DNA of 12,679 bases from JBAZOJ01 sp041648755 (lineage in GTDB: Bacteria > Planctomycetota > B143-G9): the NCBI GenBank assembly GCA_041648755.1, contig JBAZOJ010000088.1:1-12679 (forward strand), in the 5' to 3' direction. The notes under the pieces were generated by a model. It was not told the DNA's origin. It did no database searches and worked only from the letters and a program-made list of their open reading frames with translations. Every line of letters starts with the position of its first letter. Position 1 is the first letter of the stretch. Made by a program: the position numbers and the translations under genes. This document shows, piece by piece, positions 1 through 6,336 of the stretch.

Positions 1-192
1 TGGGTGCTCTTCATCCGGCCACAACTCCACCAAACGATCCTCGGACAGGAACATGGTCGTCAGGTTTGCCTGCGGGTCCAGGTCTGCGGCAACCACCCGT
101 AAACCAAGCTTCACAAACATATGTGCCAGATGAAAAACAAGTGTCGTCTTGCCAACTCCGCCCTTGTTGTTCAGGAAGGCTACGGTCTTCAT
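1..192 (-). CDS. ParA-family ATPase, N-terminal part (cut by window edge)
   Basis: The first 64 residues of a ParA/MinD-type P-loop ATPase are visible; the gene runs off the left edge. The deviant Walker A motif KGGVGKTT lies at residues 10-17 with its signature lysine K10, and the segment AADLDPQANLT (35-45) is the Walker A' region of ParA proteins. Such ATPases dimerise on ATP and act in DNA partitioning, positioning of cargo, or accessory regulatory systems. The ATG overlaps the stop of the upstream AlbA_2 gene as ATGA, so the two are almost certainly translationally coupled. This coupling to an AlbA_2/RecG-C protein, with no ParB in view, suggests an accessory cassette rather than the chromosomal parAB pair. 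The C-terminus and any partner further left cannot be seen. Confidence 0.9.
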   Translation of the reverse strand, partial: MKTVAFLNNKGGVGKTTLVFHLAHMFVKLGLRVVAADLDPQANLTTMFLSEDRLVELWPDEEHP

Positions 193-1376
193 TCTCTACT
201 CCTCAATGTGACTCCGAAGTACACGGGTTCGAAGGCGAACACCGGCTCGGGATTGCCGTTCTCCTGCAACGCTTTGCGTGCCAACGGAATGCCCATTCCG
301 AATCGCTGCACGAAGCCAAGGGTTTTCATTGCCTCAGCCACCACGGGGTTCCTGTAGTCTGTGATGCCCTTTCCGAAGTTCTCTTTCTTCACTTGCCCGA
401 ACAGCCCGCCGGGATTGATGATCTCGACCCTGTCTGAGAACCAGTAGATCCTCGCTGGTGCGTTGGTGGCTTCATACGACCTGTGCATCACCGCGTTTCT
501 TGCCAATTGCCGGAGGGCTTCGAGGGGGTAGTCGGGCGTTCGGTGCTCTGTGGTTGTCCCCTCGATTCTCACGGCGGTGGAGATGTTCAGCCTAAGCACA
601 ACGTCAATTTCGCGCATTACCTCATCGAGACGTCCGCTGATTAGTTTCTCGTCCTTGATCGGATCTGTGAGTTTGCTGCCGTCTATCCGCAGGAACTGAA
701 TGTACGCGCCCGGGATGAAGCGAAGCGGATCCCTTCCCATCACGAGCAGACAAGCGTTCGTGGGTCGTCCGGAGGTAGACAGGAGACGGAGCGAAGTCAT
801 CTTCTGAGCAAGAGAGCGTTGGTTCTGGCGCAGGACGTCGTCTGCCACTGCAAGCGGCAGGTAATCCTTCTGGAAGAACTCGGTGTCCACGTCATCCAAG
901 GAGGCTCCAGGTGATTCCTGCATTTCAAACGGTATGTCGGAGGACCGCCGACGCTCGTTCAGGCGTCGCTCATCCTCTGGCGAAGCCACTACAGTGGTCG
1001 GCCCGATCCTCACGCACGTCCGCCCATCAAACCTCGCAGGTGGACTCGCGAACGGATGTATGAGAAGATAGGCAAGTTCCCCATCCTCTGTCTGAAGTGT
1101 GTCGACCTCGGCCGTCGGCTTTGGGAGAATGCTGCCATCGCCACACAGGTTAGCGAGCAACTTCAGCAGTTCGTCAGTAACGGACAGGCCTGTCAGATTC
1201 CCTCGATCATCGGCGCCAACAAAGATCACCCCGGGTTTGCCATGCCCAGGCAGGTCGTTGGCAAAGGAGCATATGGTCTCCTTGATACTCCTCTTGTCTG
1301 AAGCCGATGCCTTCCTCTCTACTCGATCGGATTCTAGATCCTTCAAAAGGGCTCTGATCTCTTGCTGGTCAAGCAT
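189..1376 (-). CDS. AlbA_2 (Schlafen-type) domain plus RecG-C-like ATP-binding regulator
   Basis: A protein of 395 residues with two recognisable parts. Residues about 12-130 form an AlbA_2 putative nucleic-acid-binding domain: ESDRVERKAS at 15-24, then IKETICSFAND and VIFVGADDRGNLTGL. Residues about 280-395 match the HATPase_c_4/RecG C-terminal-type domain: EALRQLARNAVMHRSY at 286-301, INPGGLFG at 320-327, RNPVVAEAM at 342-350, FGMGIPLA at 359-366. Proteins of this build are usually called transcriptional regulators or ATP-dependent helicase-like; real biochemical roles are mostly unproven. An ATG 15 bases upstream (1391) is in frame, but GGAGAG lies about 7 bases before the ATG at 1376, while nothing suitable precedes 1391. 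A strong promoter lies immediately upstream. It is the first gene of an operon with the ParA gene, overlapping it by four bases. Confidence 0.9.
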   Translation of the reverse strand: MLDQQEIRALLKDLESDRVERKASASDKRSIKETICSFANDLPGHGKPGVIFVGADDRGNLTGLSVTDELLKLLANLCGDGSILPKPTAEVDTLQTEDGELAYLLIHPFASPPARFDGRTCVRIGPTTVVASPEDERRLNERRRSSDIPFEMQESPGASLDDVDTEFFQKDYLPLAVADDVLRQNQRSLAQKMTSLRLLSTSGRPTNACLLVMGRDPLRFIPGAYIQFLRIDGSKLTDPIKDEKLISGRLDEVMREIDVVLRLNISTAVRIEGTTTEHRTPDYPLEALRQLARNAVMHRSYEATNAPARIYWFSDRVEIINPGGLFGQVKKENFGKGITDYRNPVVAEAMKTLGFVQRFGMGIPLARKALQENGNPEPVFAFEPVYFGVTLRSRE

Positions 1377-1415
1377 CGCGCGACTCTCCATTCTTCGAAC
1401 CGAGCTACGTGTGCA

Positions 1416-1443
1416 ATTCTACTCTGCCGAGGTACTCAGTCAA
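1416..1443 (-). promoter_or_regulatory. Sigma-70-type promoter for the AlbA_2/ParA operon
   Basis: On the minus strand TTGACT (1443-1438) and TAGAAT (1421-1416) are separated by 16 bases. The expected start of transcription is near 1409, giving a leader of about 18 bases to the ATG at 1391 or about 33 bases to the ATG at 1376. The longer leader holds the GGAGAG Shine-Dalgarno, which supports the 1376 start. Confidence 0.7.
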
Positions 1444-1492
1444 GCGGTACGGAGGTCAGGTGCTGGGAATATGCGATGTCACAGCTTCGACC

Positions 1493-1855
1493 CTAATTCC
1501 CTCTTGGCTCGACCGTCGCAGCCTCGAACATCAGGGCTACCGTGCGCTCCGGTGCGCGCGTCCGGTGCAACACCCCGCGCGGAACAACCATTCCCTGGTT
1601 CGGGCCAAGCGGGACCGTCCTGTCCTCCAGGTCCAGCAGCAGGTTGCCTGACAGCACGAAGAACAACTCATCCTCGATCTCGTGCTTGTGCCAGTGGAAC
1701 TCCCCCTCGAATACCCCGAGCCTCACAACACAATCGTTGACCCGGCACAGGCTGCGGTTCCACCACTTGTCGGTGCAGCGCTCCGCCAGCAGCCCGGCAT
1801 CGATGAGTTCCAGCGGGCGGAAGTTCACTTCGTTGTTGATGTTGTACTCTGTCAT
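1493..1855 (-). CDS. Small cupin-domain protein
   Basis: A protein of 120 residues forming a single cupin barrel, probably cytosolic. Motif 1 is complete as HKHEIEDELFFVLSG (56-70), fitting H-x-H-x4-E-x6-G with ligands H56, H58 and E63. Motif 2 is VPRGVLHRT (91-99), giving the fourth ligand H97. With all four ligands present a metal site is likely. Single-domain cupins of this size include isomerases, small dioxygenases and binding proteins; the substrate cannot be read from the sequence. The start is the ATG at 1855 because AGGAGG lies four bases upstream; an in-frame ATG eight codons earlier lacks such a site. It has its own promoter and ends about 50 bases upstream of the next operon's -35 box, so it is probably a separate transcription unit. 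Confidence 0.9.
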   Translation of the reverse strand: MTEYNINNEVNFRPLELIDAGLLAERCTDKWWNRSLCRVNDCVVRLGVFEGEFHWHKHEIEDELFFVLSGNLLLDLEDRTVPLGPNQGMVVPRGVLHRTRAPERTVALMFEAATVEPRGN

Positions 1856-1887
1856 CGGGCCTCCTCGGTGGCCGGGCACCTCAGGGG

Positions 1888-1916
1888 ATTGTACAGAGGG
1901 CGCCGGAAATTGTCAA
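1888..1916 (-). promoter_or_regulatory. Near-consensus sigma-70 promoter for the cupin gene
   Basis: On the minus strand a perfect TTGACA (1916-1911) is followed after exactly 17 bases by TACAAT (1893-1888). The transcript would begin near 1881, about 25 bases before the start codon, leaving room for the AGGAGG site. It is the best promoter match in the window. Confidence 0.8.
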
Positions 1917-2163
1917 TGCGGGCGCGGATTGAGACCCGGAAGCCTGGCCGGAGACCCTCCTACGCCGCACCTCCGGAGGGCTGCGCCAAGCCGGGGGCCG
2001 TTGGTAGCAGCCTGAAGAGGATGATGAATGCTGATGAAGACCGTTGAATGACCCTCTTGGACTTGCCCGGGTTTCTGGATGTCTTACGAGTGGTCTATTC
2101 TCTTGCCCGAAAATCTTACCTCCAGCCAACAGCCTCCGGTCTCCGGCCTGAGCGCTTCTGTCG
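1917..2163. repeat. Intergenic spacer with degenerate repeat modules (copy A)
   Basis: About 250 bases without a credible gene. It contains the module TGATGAATGCTGA (2022-2034), the exact reverse complement of 3292-3304 in the next spacer; the match extends to 17 of 19 bases over 2022-2040. It also holds GCCCGGGTTTC and CCGGCCTGAG strings with close counterparts in the second spacer, plus a short palindrome CCTCCGGAGG near 1970. No terminator with a T-run is seen downstream of the Cys-rich gene that ends at 2164. Confidence 0.5.
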
Positions 2164-2979
2164 CTACTCCTCAACCGTAAGTCGGCCTGACCTGCGCGTC
2201 TCCAGCAGGAACAACTCACGCAACTGCGCGGTCAGTTCGTCGCGCGTCATTCCAACGAATTTCTTCTTCCGCGCTTCTGCTGTCTCAATAACACGTTTCT
2301 TGTATCGCATCAGCGACTCGGAGTGCTTCTCCAACAAGTCCGAGGCTTTTTGGATTTCTGCGTACAGTCTCAGGACATCGTGGTTTGTGGAGGAAACGGT
2401 GAGGCGGTTTCCTTCGACCCGCCAGGCGCATCGTGAGGGAAAGTTCCGCACGAGCCAGTGCCAGCATATGACCTCGAACCAGACGGCGCTGCAGTCGTCA
2501 GCGAAGTCGATCAGCACCTTGTCGGCGCCGTGTCCGTCGCACGACCCTCGCGACGGGGAGCCGCATGCACAGGTGGCTCGCACGAGCCGTGCGATAAAGG
2601 GCTCGGCGGCCGAGACCGGTACCGCGAAGCAGCATTCGGCCGACAGCATTTCACTCCACGGCTTGCGACAGGAGCTACACCGCTGTTCCTTCAGCTCGAT
2701 TCGCTCTGTGAAGAACTCGATCCAGGGCTCGACGGAGAAATCCTCGACCACCACTTCCTGACCCGTCAGCCTGCCTGCTTTTGTTTTTCGCAGTGCATCG
2801 TCGAGGTAGAGGCGATCCCCACTTGGCGAGCCCAGGTGGAGCGTGAGCTTGTTACTAACGAATTCCATGCGCAGTCCGCGAGCGCGCAACACGCGGTAAA
2901 GCTTGTCGGCAGGATCCTTTGCGTCGCCCGAAATGCCGCACAGGAACGAGTGAACCCGTTCGCGAGTCAACGGCGACAT
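2164..2979 (-). CDS. Cys-rich hypothetical protein, unrecognised family
   Basis: A soluble protein of 271 residues with no signal peptide or membrane segment; I do not recognise its family. It has eleven cysteines clustered in the middle: CSSC at 101-104, CC at 116-117, CAC at 137-139, then C147, C163, C172 and C184. C101/C104 with C137/C139/C147 could form a zinc site, but that is inference. Two Trp-rich strands (WFEVICWHW around 167-175 and the CAWRVEG segment) follow. The last 70 residues are highly charged and helical, with KASDLLEKHSESLMRYKKR near 211-229, and may form a coiled coil. AAGGGGG lies six bases before the ATG at 2979, which fixes the start. It appears monocistronic, flanked by repeat-bearing spacers of roughly 250-330 bases. 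The coding status is well supported by length, codon pattern and ribosome-binding site; no function is proposed. Confidence 0.75.
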   Translation of the reverse strand: MSPLTRERVHSFLCGISGDAKDPADKLYRVLRARGLRMEFVSNKLTLHLGSPSGDRLYLDDALRKTKAGRLTGQEVVVEDFSVEPWIEFFTERIELKEQRCSSCRKPWSEMLSAECCFAVPVSAAEPFIARLVRATCACGSPSRGSCDGHGADKVLIDFADDCSAVWFEVICWHWLVRNFPSRCAWRVEGNRLTVSSTNHDVLRLYAEIQKASDLLEKHSESLMRYKKRVIETAEARKKKFVGMTRDELTAQLRELFLLETRRSGRLTVEE

Positions 2980-3311
2980 AGTGACCCCCTTGCAGGCGTT
3001 GGTCCCTAAGGGCTCTCCAACTATACTACTGTTGTCAAGGGGAAATGGAGAGGCGAAAGTGTGCAGCCTTTGAATACCGGCCTGAGACCTTAGGCTGGAG
3101 GCCGGTGGTGGCTGCCAAAGAGCATGATGGATGTTGGTTGATGATCCTACTTCGCCCTGTCGACCCGCCCGGGCTTCGAAGGGTCAATGATGAATGACCG
3201 AACCAAGCGGGTCGCTCGGCAAAGGAACCTTAGCTGTGCTGTCCTTCGCGCCTCGCGTGAGACAGGCTTCCGCCCTTCGGCCTTCTCTTATTCAGCATTC
3301 ATCACTCAGGT
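2980..3311. repeat. Intergenic spacer with degenerate repeat modules (copy B)
   Basis: About 330 bases with no supported gene. It has TTCAGCATTCATCA (3291-3304), matching copy A in inverse orientation. A GATGATGAATG-like theme recurs (CATGATGGATG near 3124, AATGATGAATGACC near 3185). CCGGCCT (3077-3083) and AGGCCGG (3099-3105) form a 7-bp inverted repeat without a T-run. Close to the Cys-rich gene, TTGACA (3038-3033) and TATAGT (3025-3020) occur on the minus strand only seven bases apart, too close to be one promoter. Confidence 0.5.
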
Positions 3312-4028
3312 TCACTCCGCGTGAGGGATTTGCGGCCTTTGCCGTGGCGCGGAAACCGGGGTCTCGCAAAAGTCCTCGATAAGGGCCATCGTCTTTTCGA
3401 CGCATTTCATCTGTTGGAGAGAAACTTCCTTCATGTATTGGAGAGTCTTCTCGGGCGGTTGGCCCTGAAGGCCAATCAGGTAGGAATTCCAGTTGTAGTT
3501 GTCCAGAAACCAGTTGCACAGGGCAATCTGAAGTTGCGCAAGATCTGCCCGGCTCTTCTGAAGATCCTGTGGAGGCTTGGCCAGGAAAAACAGAAGGAAA
3601 TCCGCGGCACCCATACCGGCGAACACCAGGGAGAACAGCGTTTCCCCGCTGTAGGCAGCGAATATCACCGACGTGATGATCAATCCGAATCCAAGATAAA
3701 AGACAGCCTTGTACATCAGTGCTGTGGCATCATAGCCACGCGCAATCTGCTCAAGAGTGTTTCTGAGGCCAGCCTTGAATGCGTCTCCGGTTTCGCCGGT
3801 GGTTCTACGCTGGTTCTCCATCCACTCCATCATCTCCGCTTGCTGTTTGTTGGTTGCCACAGCTCCTGCGACGGCCAAGGCAATGAGCTGCTTCAGTTCC
3901 GCGACCATTACGGGATCAGTGAAGCCCGCCGATCGCAGTGTTGCATCGGGGTCCGCGTGGTAGGCCTGTGCAAACGAGTTGTCATTCAACAACTGCTTGA
4001 TCAGGTTGAAGACTATCTGAGCATCCAT
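3312..4028 (-). CDS. Two-TM membrane protein with leader-like N-terminus, putative conflict-system effector
   Basis: A protein of 238 residues. Residues 1-60 are a small helical module with ADPDATLRSAGF (25-36), resembling the DPxxxLrxxGl segment found in LigA-like and RiPP-leader-like domains. A charged linker follows. Two membrane segments lie at about 105-125 and 132-150, joined by a tight loop. Next comes the cytosolic helix PPQDLQKSRADLAQLQ (152-167) and an aromatic stretch, NWFLDNYNWNSYL. Compact 2TM proteins of this layout (SLATT, or the 2TM domain associated with cyanobacterial TRADD-N) are predicted effectors in nucleotide-dependent conflict systems; the family assignment is tentative. 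The ATG at 4028 is chosen; AAGGAG is 11 bases upstream, so a GTG at 4034 (spacing 5) is a real alternative. It has its own promoter and lies 173 bases downstream of the SLOG-domain gene. Confidence 0.75.
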   Translation of the reverse strand: MDAQIVFNLIKQLLNDNSFAQAYHADPDATLRSAGFTDPVMVAELKQLIALAVAGAVATNKQQAEMMEWMENQRRTTGETGDAFKAGLRNTLEQIARGYDATALMYKAVFYLGFGLIITSVIFAAYSGETLFSLVFAGMGAADFLLFFLAKPPQDLQKSRADLAQLQIALCNWFLDNYNWNSYLIGLQGQPPEKTLQYMKEVSLQQMKCVEKTMALIEDFCETPVSAPRQRPQIPHAE

Positions 4029-4128
4029 AAGCACTTCCACTCCTTTCTGAAGGGCACCGCACATTCGACATCCGTTCAAACCAAGATCCGCTCACATTGC
4101 CTTGGTGGAAATCTTGCTGGCATATGGA

Positions 4129-4156
4129 ATTGTAACTCTTCTGCAGAGCCAGTCAA
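4129..4156 (-). promoter_or_regulatory. Sigma-70-type promoter for the two-TM protein gene
   Basis: On the minus strand TTGACT (4156-4151) and TACAAT (4134-4129) are 16 bases apart. The transcript would begin near 4122, leaving an unusually long leader of about 95 bases before the ATG at 4028. The gene can therefore be transcribed apart from the upstream SLOG gene. Confidence 0.65.
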
Positions 4157-4201
4157 TCCCTCTGTGCGTTTGATCAGAACGGCCATTGCGCCGGTTCTCG
4201 C

Positions 4202-5854
4202 CTACCCCGCGTGCGGTATCTCCAAATGATGTTCCCGGTTGAGAATCAGCCATTCGGCATTCTCAGCCAGCGTCTCCCGGCCGAGTTCGTGGACGAGGCT
4301 GCGCGCGCCCTCGATGTCACCGGCTTTGATCAACTCGCCCAGATGCCCGTCCGCGCCCCGGAAGACTGCTGCCATTTGCGAGTATCGCCGCGCGAGGTCT
4401 CCGTAGGCTCGGTACATCTTGAATGCGCCGAGAAGTCCCGCCGCTCCCGATATCACCATAATCAGGTACAGGTACCAGTGGCTGTGATATCCGGAAAGCA
4501 ACGTGAACAACGCTATGGCGACGGCCACGAACAGTGCGGCCATGCCGAAGCGCTTTGCCTTGCTGGACAGCGCGGTTTCAACGGCTGACTTCCTGCTGAA
4601 GTAGTCCTTCTGGGGGGTGACCCACCTCGATCGACAGTTGGAAAGGGCCTTGATATCGTCATTTTCGTGCTGCGAGGCAGTGCGCTGAGGCAGCATCAGG
4701 TGCATCGCGTCCAGTGCGGCGTGGATCCAATCGAGTTCTCCCCGCTGCTTGTGCAAGTAGTGCGAGCAGACGCAGTCTTCGATCCCTGCGAAGTGCCAGT
4801 GTAACTGCACTCGCGCACCTTCCGCAAGCGCTCTGTAATCCTGGTGCCGATTCTTCAGGCATTCCCTTTCGGCGACGATGTATGTCGCGGTTGCTGCTGC
4901 CAGGAACAGCAAGTATCCCACGAGCCCCAACTCCAAGACCTCTGGGAAGTGCGCCAATTCGATGCACACCACTGAAAAGAACGCGAGGAAGAACACACCG
5001 GCCTCGAACTGCGTAAGGCGCTTCCTGATGCTTCCGGCCATGGCATCGGCAGCGAAATAGCGAACCGAGTATGCGGCGACTTCAGCGGGACATGCTTTGG
5101 GATCGCAGAATTCCTCCGGTTGTGAAGGACCTGTGGCCACGCGGGAAGCACACACGTCGCGGTTGAATCGGTCCAGGTTGCTCAGTGCCTTCTCCTGGGC
5201 GATTGGGGACAGGTTCGCGGGAATCAGCAACCGGGAAGAGCAGGGGGTTCCCTTCGGGCTGGGGTTCGATTTGCTTGGGGTAACGATGTGTCTGACAATT
5301 CGGATGTCGGACTGCACCAGCGCGCGCGATTTGGGTTTTTCACCCGCCGCCAGTCCGCGCAGGGCTATTCGGACGATCTGCGATGTCCCGCCCGGGACTT
5401 CTTTGTCTGCGCCGTCCCAGAGGGCGATCAGGAACCGGCAATGCTCCACGATAAAGATGCCAGCGGCCTTGTAGCGATTATTGCGGTCTTCGGATCCGCC
5501 GGGCATGGCGGAACTGTCGATGACCCGGGAAAATGCGGCCTTCGCAAGAAGAAATCGGAACTCCTCCACCGACTGGGGCGTGGAGAAGTCCTTTTCATAT
5601 TCCGCCGCGCTCATTGGCAACGGAACGCCAAGGTCGGCGCCGAGATCCAGGGCAACGCGCGCTGCAATCCGATCTGCTCCTTCCGCGAGGGAAGACAGCA
5701 GCAGGATGGGGGTATCAGGGTATTTGCCTTGCGTTTCCACAAGGACTGCGCGCACCGCAGCCTCGAGGCCGGGGACATCCTCCGGCCGGATATGCCGGTG
5801 TCCGGTGACGCCCACTACTATCGGTATGGTCCCTGGTCTCTGTGCTGAAGTCAT
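4202..5854 (-). CDS. SLOG-type nucleotide-sensor domain fused to four TM helices with SLATT-like C-terminus
   Basis: A protein of 550 residues. Residues 10-170 form a Rossmann-like SLOG/LOG-type domain: VVGVTGHR at 13-20, LLSSLAEGADRIA at 52-64 and FLIALWDG at 141-148 followed by GGTSQIVRIAL at 155-165. Domains of this class are predicted to bind or process nucleotides. Hydrophobic pairs follow at about 285-303/308-328 and 438-455/460-478. After the second pair comes MYRAYGDLARRYSQMAAVF and the end segment ENAEWLILNREH (531-542), a pattern seen in SLATT 2TM effector domains. The arrangement suggests a membrane protein that couples a cytosolic nucleotide signal to a membrane event, as proposed for SLOG-SLATT conflict systems; this is inference. 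The ATG at 5854 is chosen; an upstream TTG (5884) lacks a ribosome-binding site, though the site for 5854 (TAGGTG) is weak too. The 2TM gene downstream is the likely partner. Confidence 0.8.
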   Translation of the reverse strand: MTSAQRPGTIPIVVGVTGHRHIRPEDVPGLEAAVRAVLVETQGKYPDTPILLLSSLAEGADRIAARVALDLGADLGVPLPMSAAEYEKDFSTPQSVEEFRFLLAKAAFSRVIDSSAMPGGSEDRNNRYKAAGIFIVEHCRFLIALWDGADKEVPGGTSQIVRIALRGLAAGEKPKSRALVQSDIRIVRHIVTPSKSNPSPKGTPCSSRLLIPANLSPIAQEKALSNLDRFNRDVCASRVATGPSQPEEFCDPKACPAEVAAYSVRYFAADAMAGSIRKRLTQFEAGVFFLAFFSVVCIELAHFPEVLELGLVGYLLFLAAATATYIVAERECLKNRHQDYRALAEGARVQLHWHFAGIEDCVCSHYLHKQRGELDWIHAALDAMHLMLPQRTASQHENDDIKALSNCRSRWVTPQKDYFSRKSAVETALSSKAKRFGMAALFVAVAIALFTLLSGYHSHWYLYLIMVISGAAGLLGAFKMYRAYGDLARRYSQMAAVFRGADGHLGELIKAGDIEGARSLVHELGRETLAENAEWLILNREHHLEIPHAG

Positions 5855-5899
5855 GCCGCACCTACAGGTAAGGCGATTTCCCAAAACATCGAAGTTTCC

Positions 5900-5927
5900 A
5901 TTCTGTACCTTCGCGCGCCAAAGTCAA
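5900..5927 (-). promoter_or_regulatory. Sigma-70-type promoter for the SLOG-domain gene
   Basis: On the minus strand TTGACT (5927-5922) and CAGAAT (5905-5900) are separated by 16 bases. The transcript would begin near 5893, about 40 bases before the chosen start at 5854. The -35 box is preceded by CCCC, as at 3038 in the spacer before the Cys-rich gene. Confidence 0.55.
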
Positions 5928-6278
5928 GGGGAGGGAAAACGCAAGTTGCGTTGCGTCGAGCAAATCGGGAGACTTTCTCGACAGGTCTGTGCATGATGCG
6001 GCTGAGAGGGCCTGATTTTGGGCGCAAGAGCCGGAGCAGGGGTGTACTGACACAACCTTTACTAACAGGTTTAAACGTATCGTTGCTTTCCAGAACCTGC
6101 TTGTGCGGTGCTGACGCGGTCAACAAAGAATGAACCCCGTATGCGCTGCCCTGACGTCGGCCGTGAACGCAAGTTCTGAGATCTGAGGATACCTTCGGCG
6201 GATGGAGCAGACCTCACTGGCTGATTCCAAGACGTGTCCCTGCATTGCCGGGTGGCGGAAGAGGCGCGCGAAATTGTC
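5928..6278. other. Intergenic region between divergent genes, nothing recognised
   Basis: About 350 bases between the promoters of the divergent SLOG-domain and zinc-ribbon genes. Short open frames on both strands here lack ribosome-binding sites and protein-like composition. No RNA gene, terminator or clear repeat is seen. Confidence 0.5.
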
Positions 6279-6310
6279 TTGCACGTGGAAAGCGCCATTG
6301 TATAATGGCG
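6279..6310 (+). promoter_or_regulatory. Promoter with overlapping palindromic operator candidate
   Basis: TTGCAC (6279-6284) and a perfect TATAAT (6301-6306) are 16 bases apart. The -10 box is embedded in a perfect inverted repeat with 7-bp arms, CGCCATT (6293-6299) and AATGGCG (6304-6310), around GTAT. In addition CCATTGT occurs directly repeated at 6295-6301 and 6313-6319, 18 bases apart. A repressor binding this palindrome would block polymerase; the operator is inferred from position and symmetry only. Confidence 0.6.
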
Positions 6311-6336
6311 TTCCATTGTGCCCGTAGAGGTGTAAT

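Noticed and set aside
1099..1740. Plus-strand open frame of 213 codons spanning the AlbA_2 promoter and cupin gene
   Set aside because: Antisense to two recognisable genes, low-complexity Arg/Pro/Ser-rich product and no ribosome-binding site.
3020..3038. TTGACA and TATAGT upstream of the Cys-rich gene as a promoter
   Set aside because: The two hexamers are only seven bases apart, too close for one sigma-70 promoter; neither has a good partner at 16-18 bases.
3077..3105. CCGGCCT/AGGCCGG inverted repeat as a terminator
   Set aside because: Only 7 bp of stem around a 15-base loop and no T-run on either strand; more likely part of the repeat family.
3321..4229. Long plus-strand open frame of 302 codons opposite the two-TM protein gene
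   Set aside because: It is antisense to a gene with a clear promoter, ribosome-binding site and membrane domains, has a weak protein-like composition and runs through the promoter at 4129-4156.
5481..5996. Plus-strand open frame opposite the start of the SLOG gene
   Set aside because: Arg/Ser-rich antisense product with no ribosome-binding site; the minus-strand frame carries recognisable SLOG motifs.
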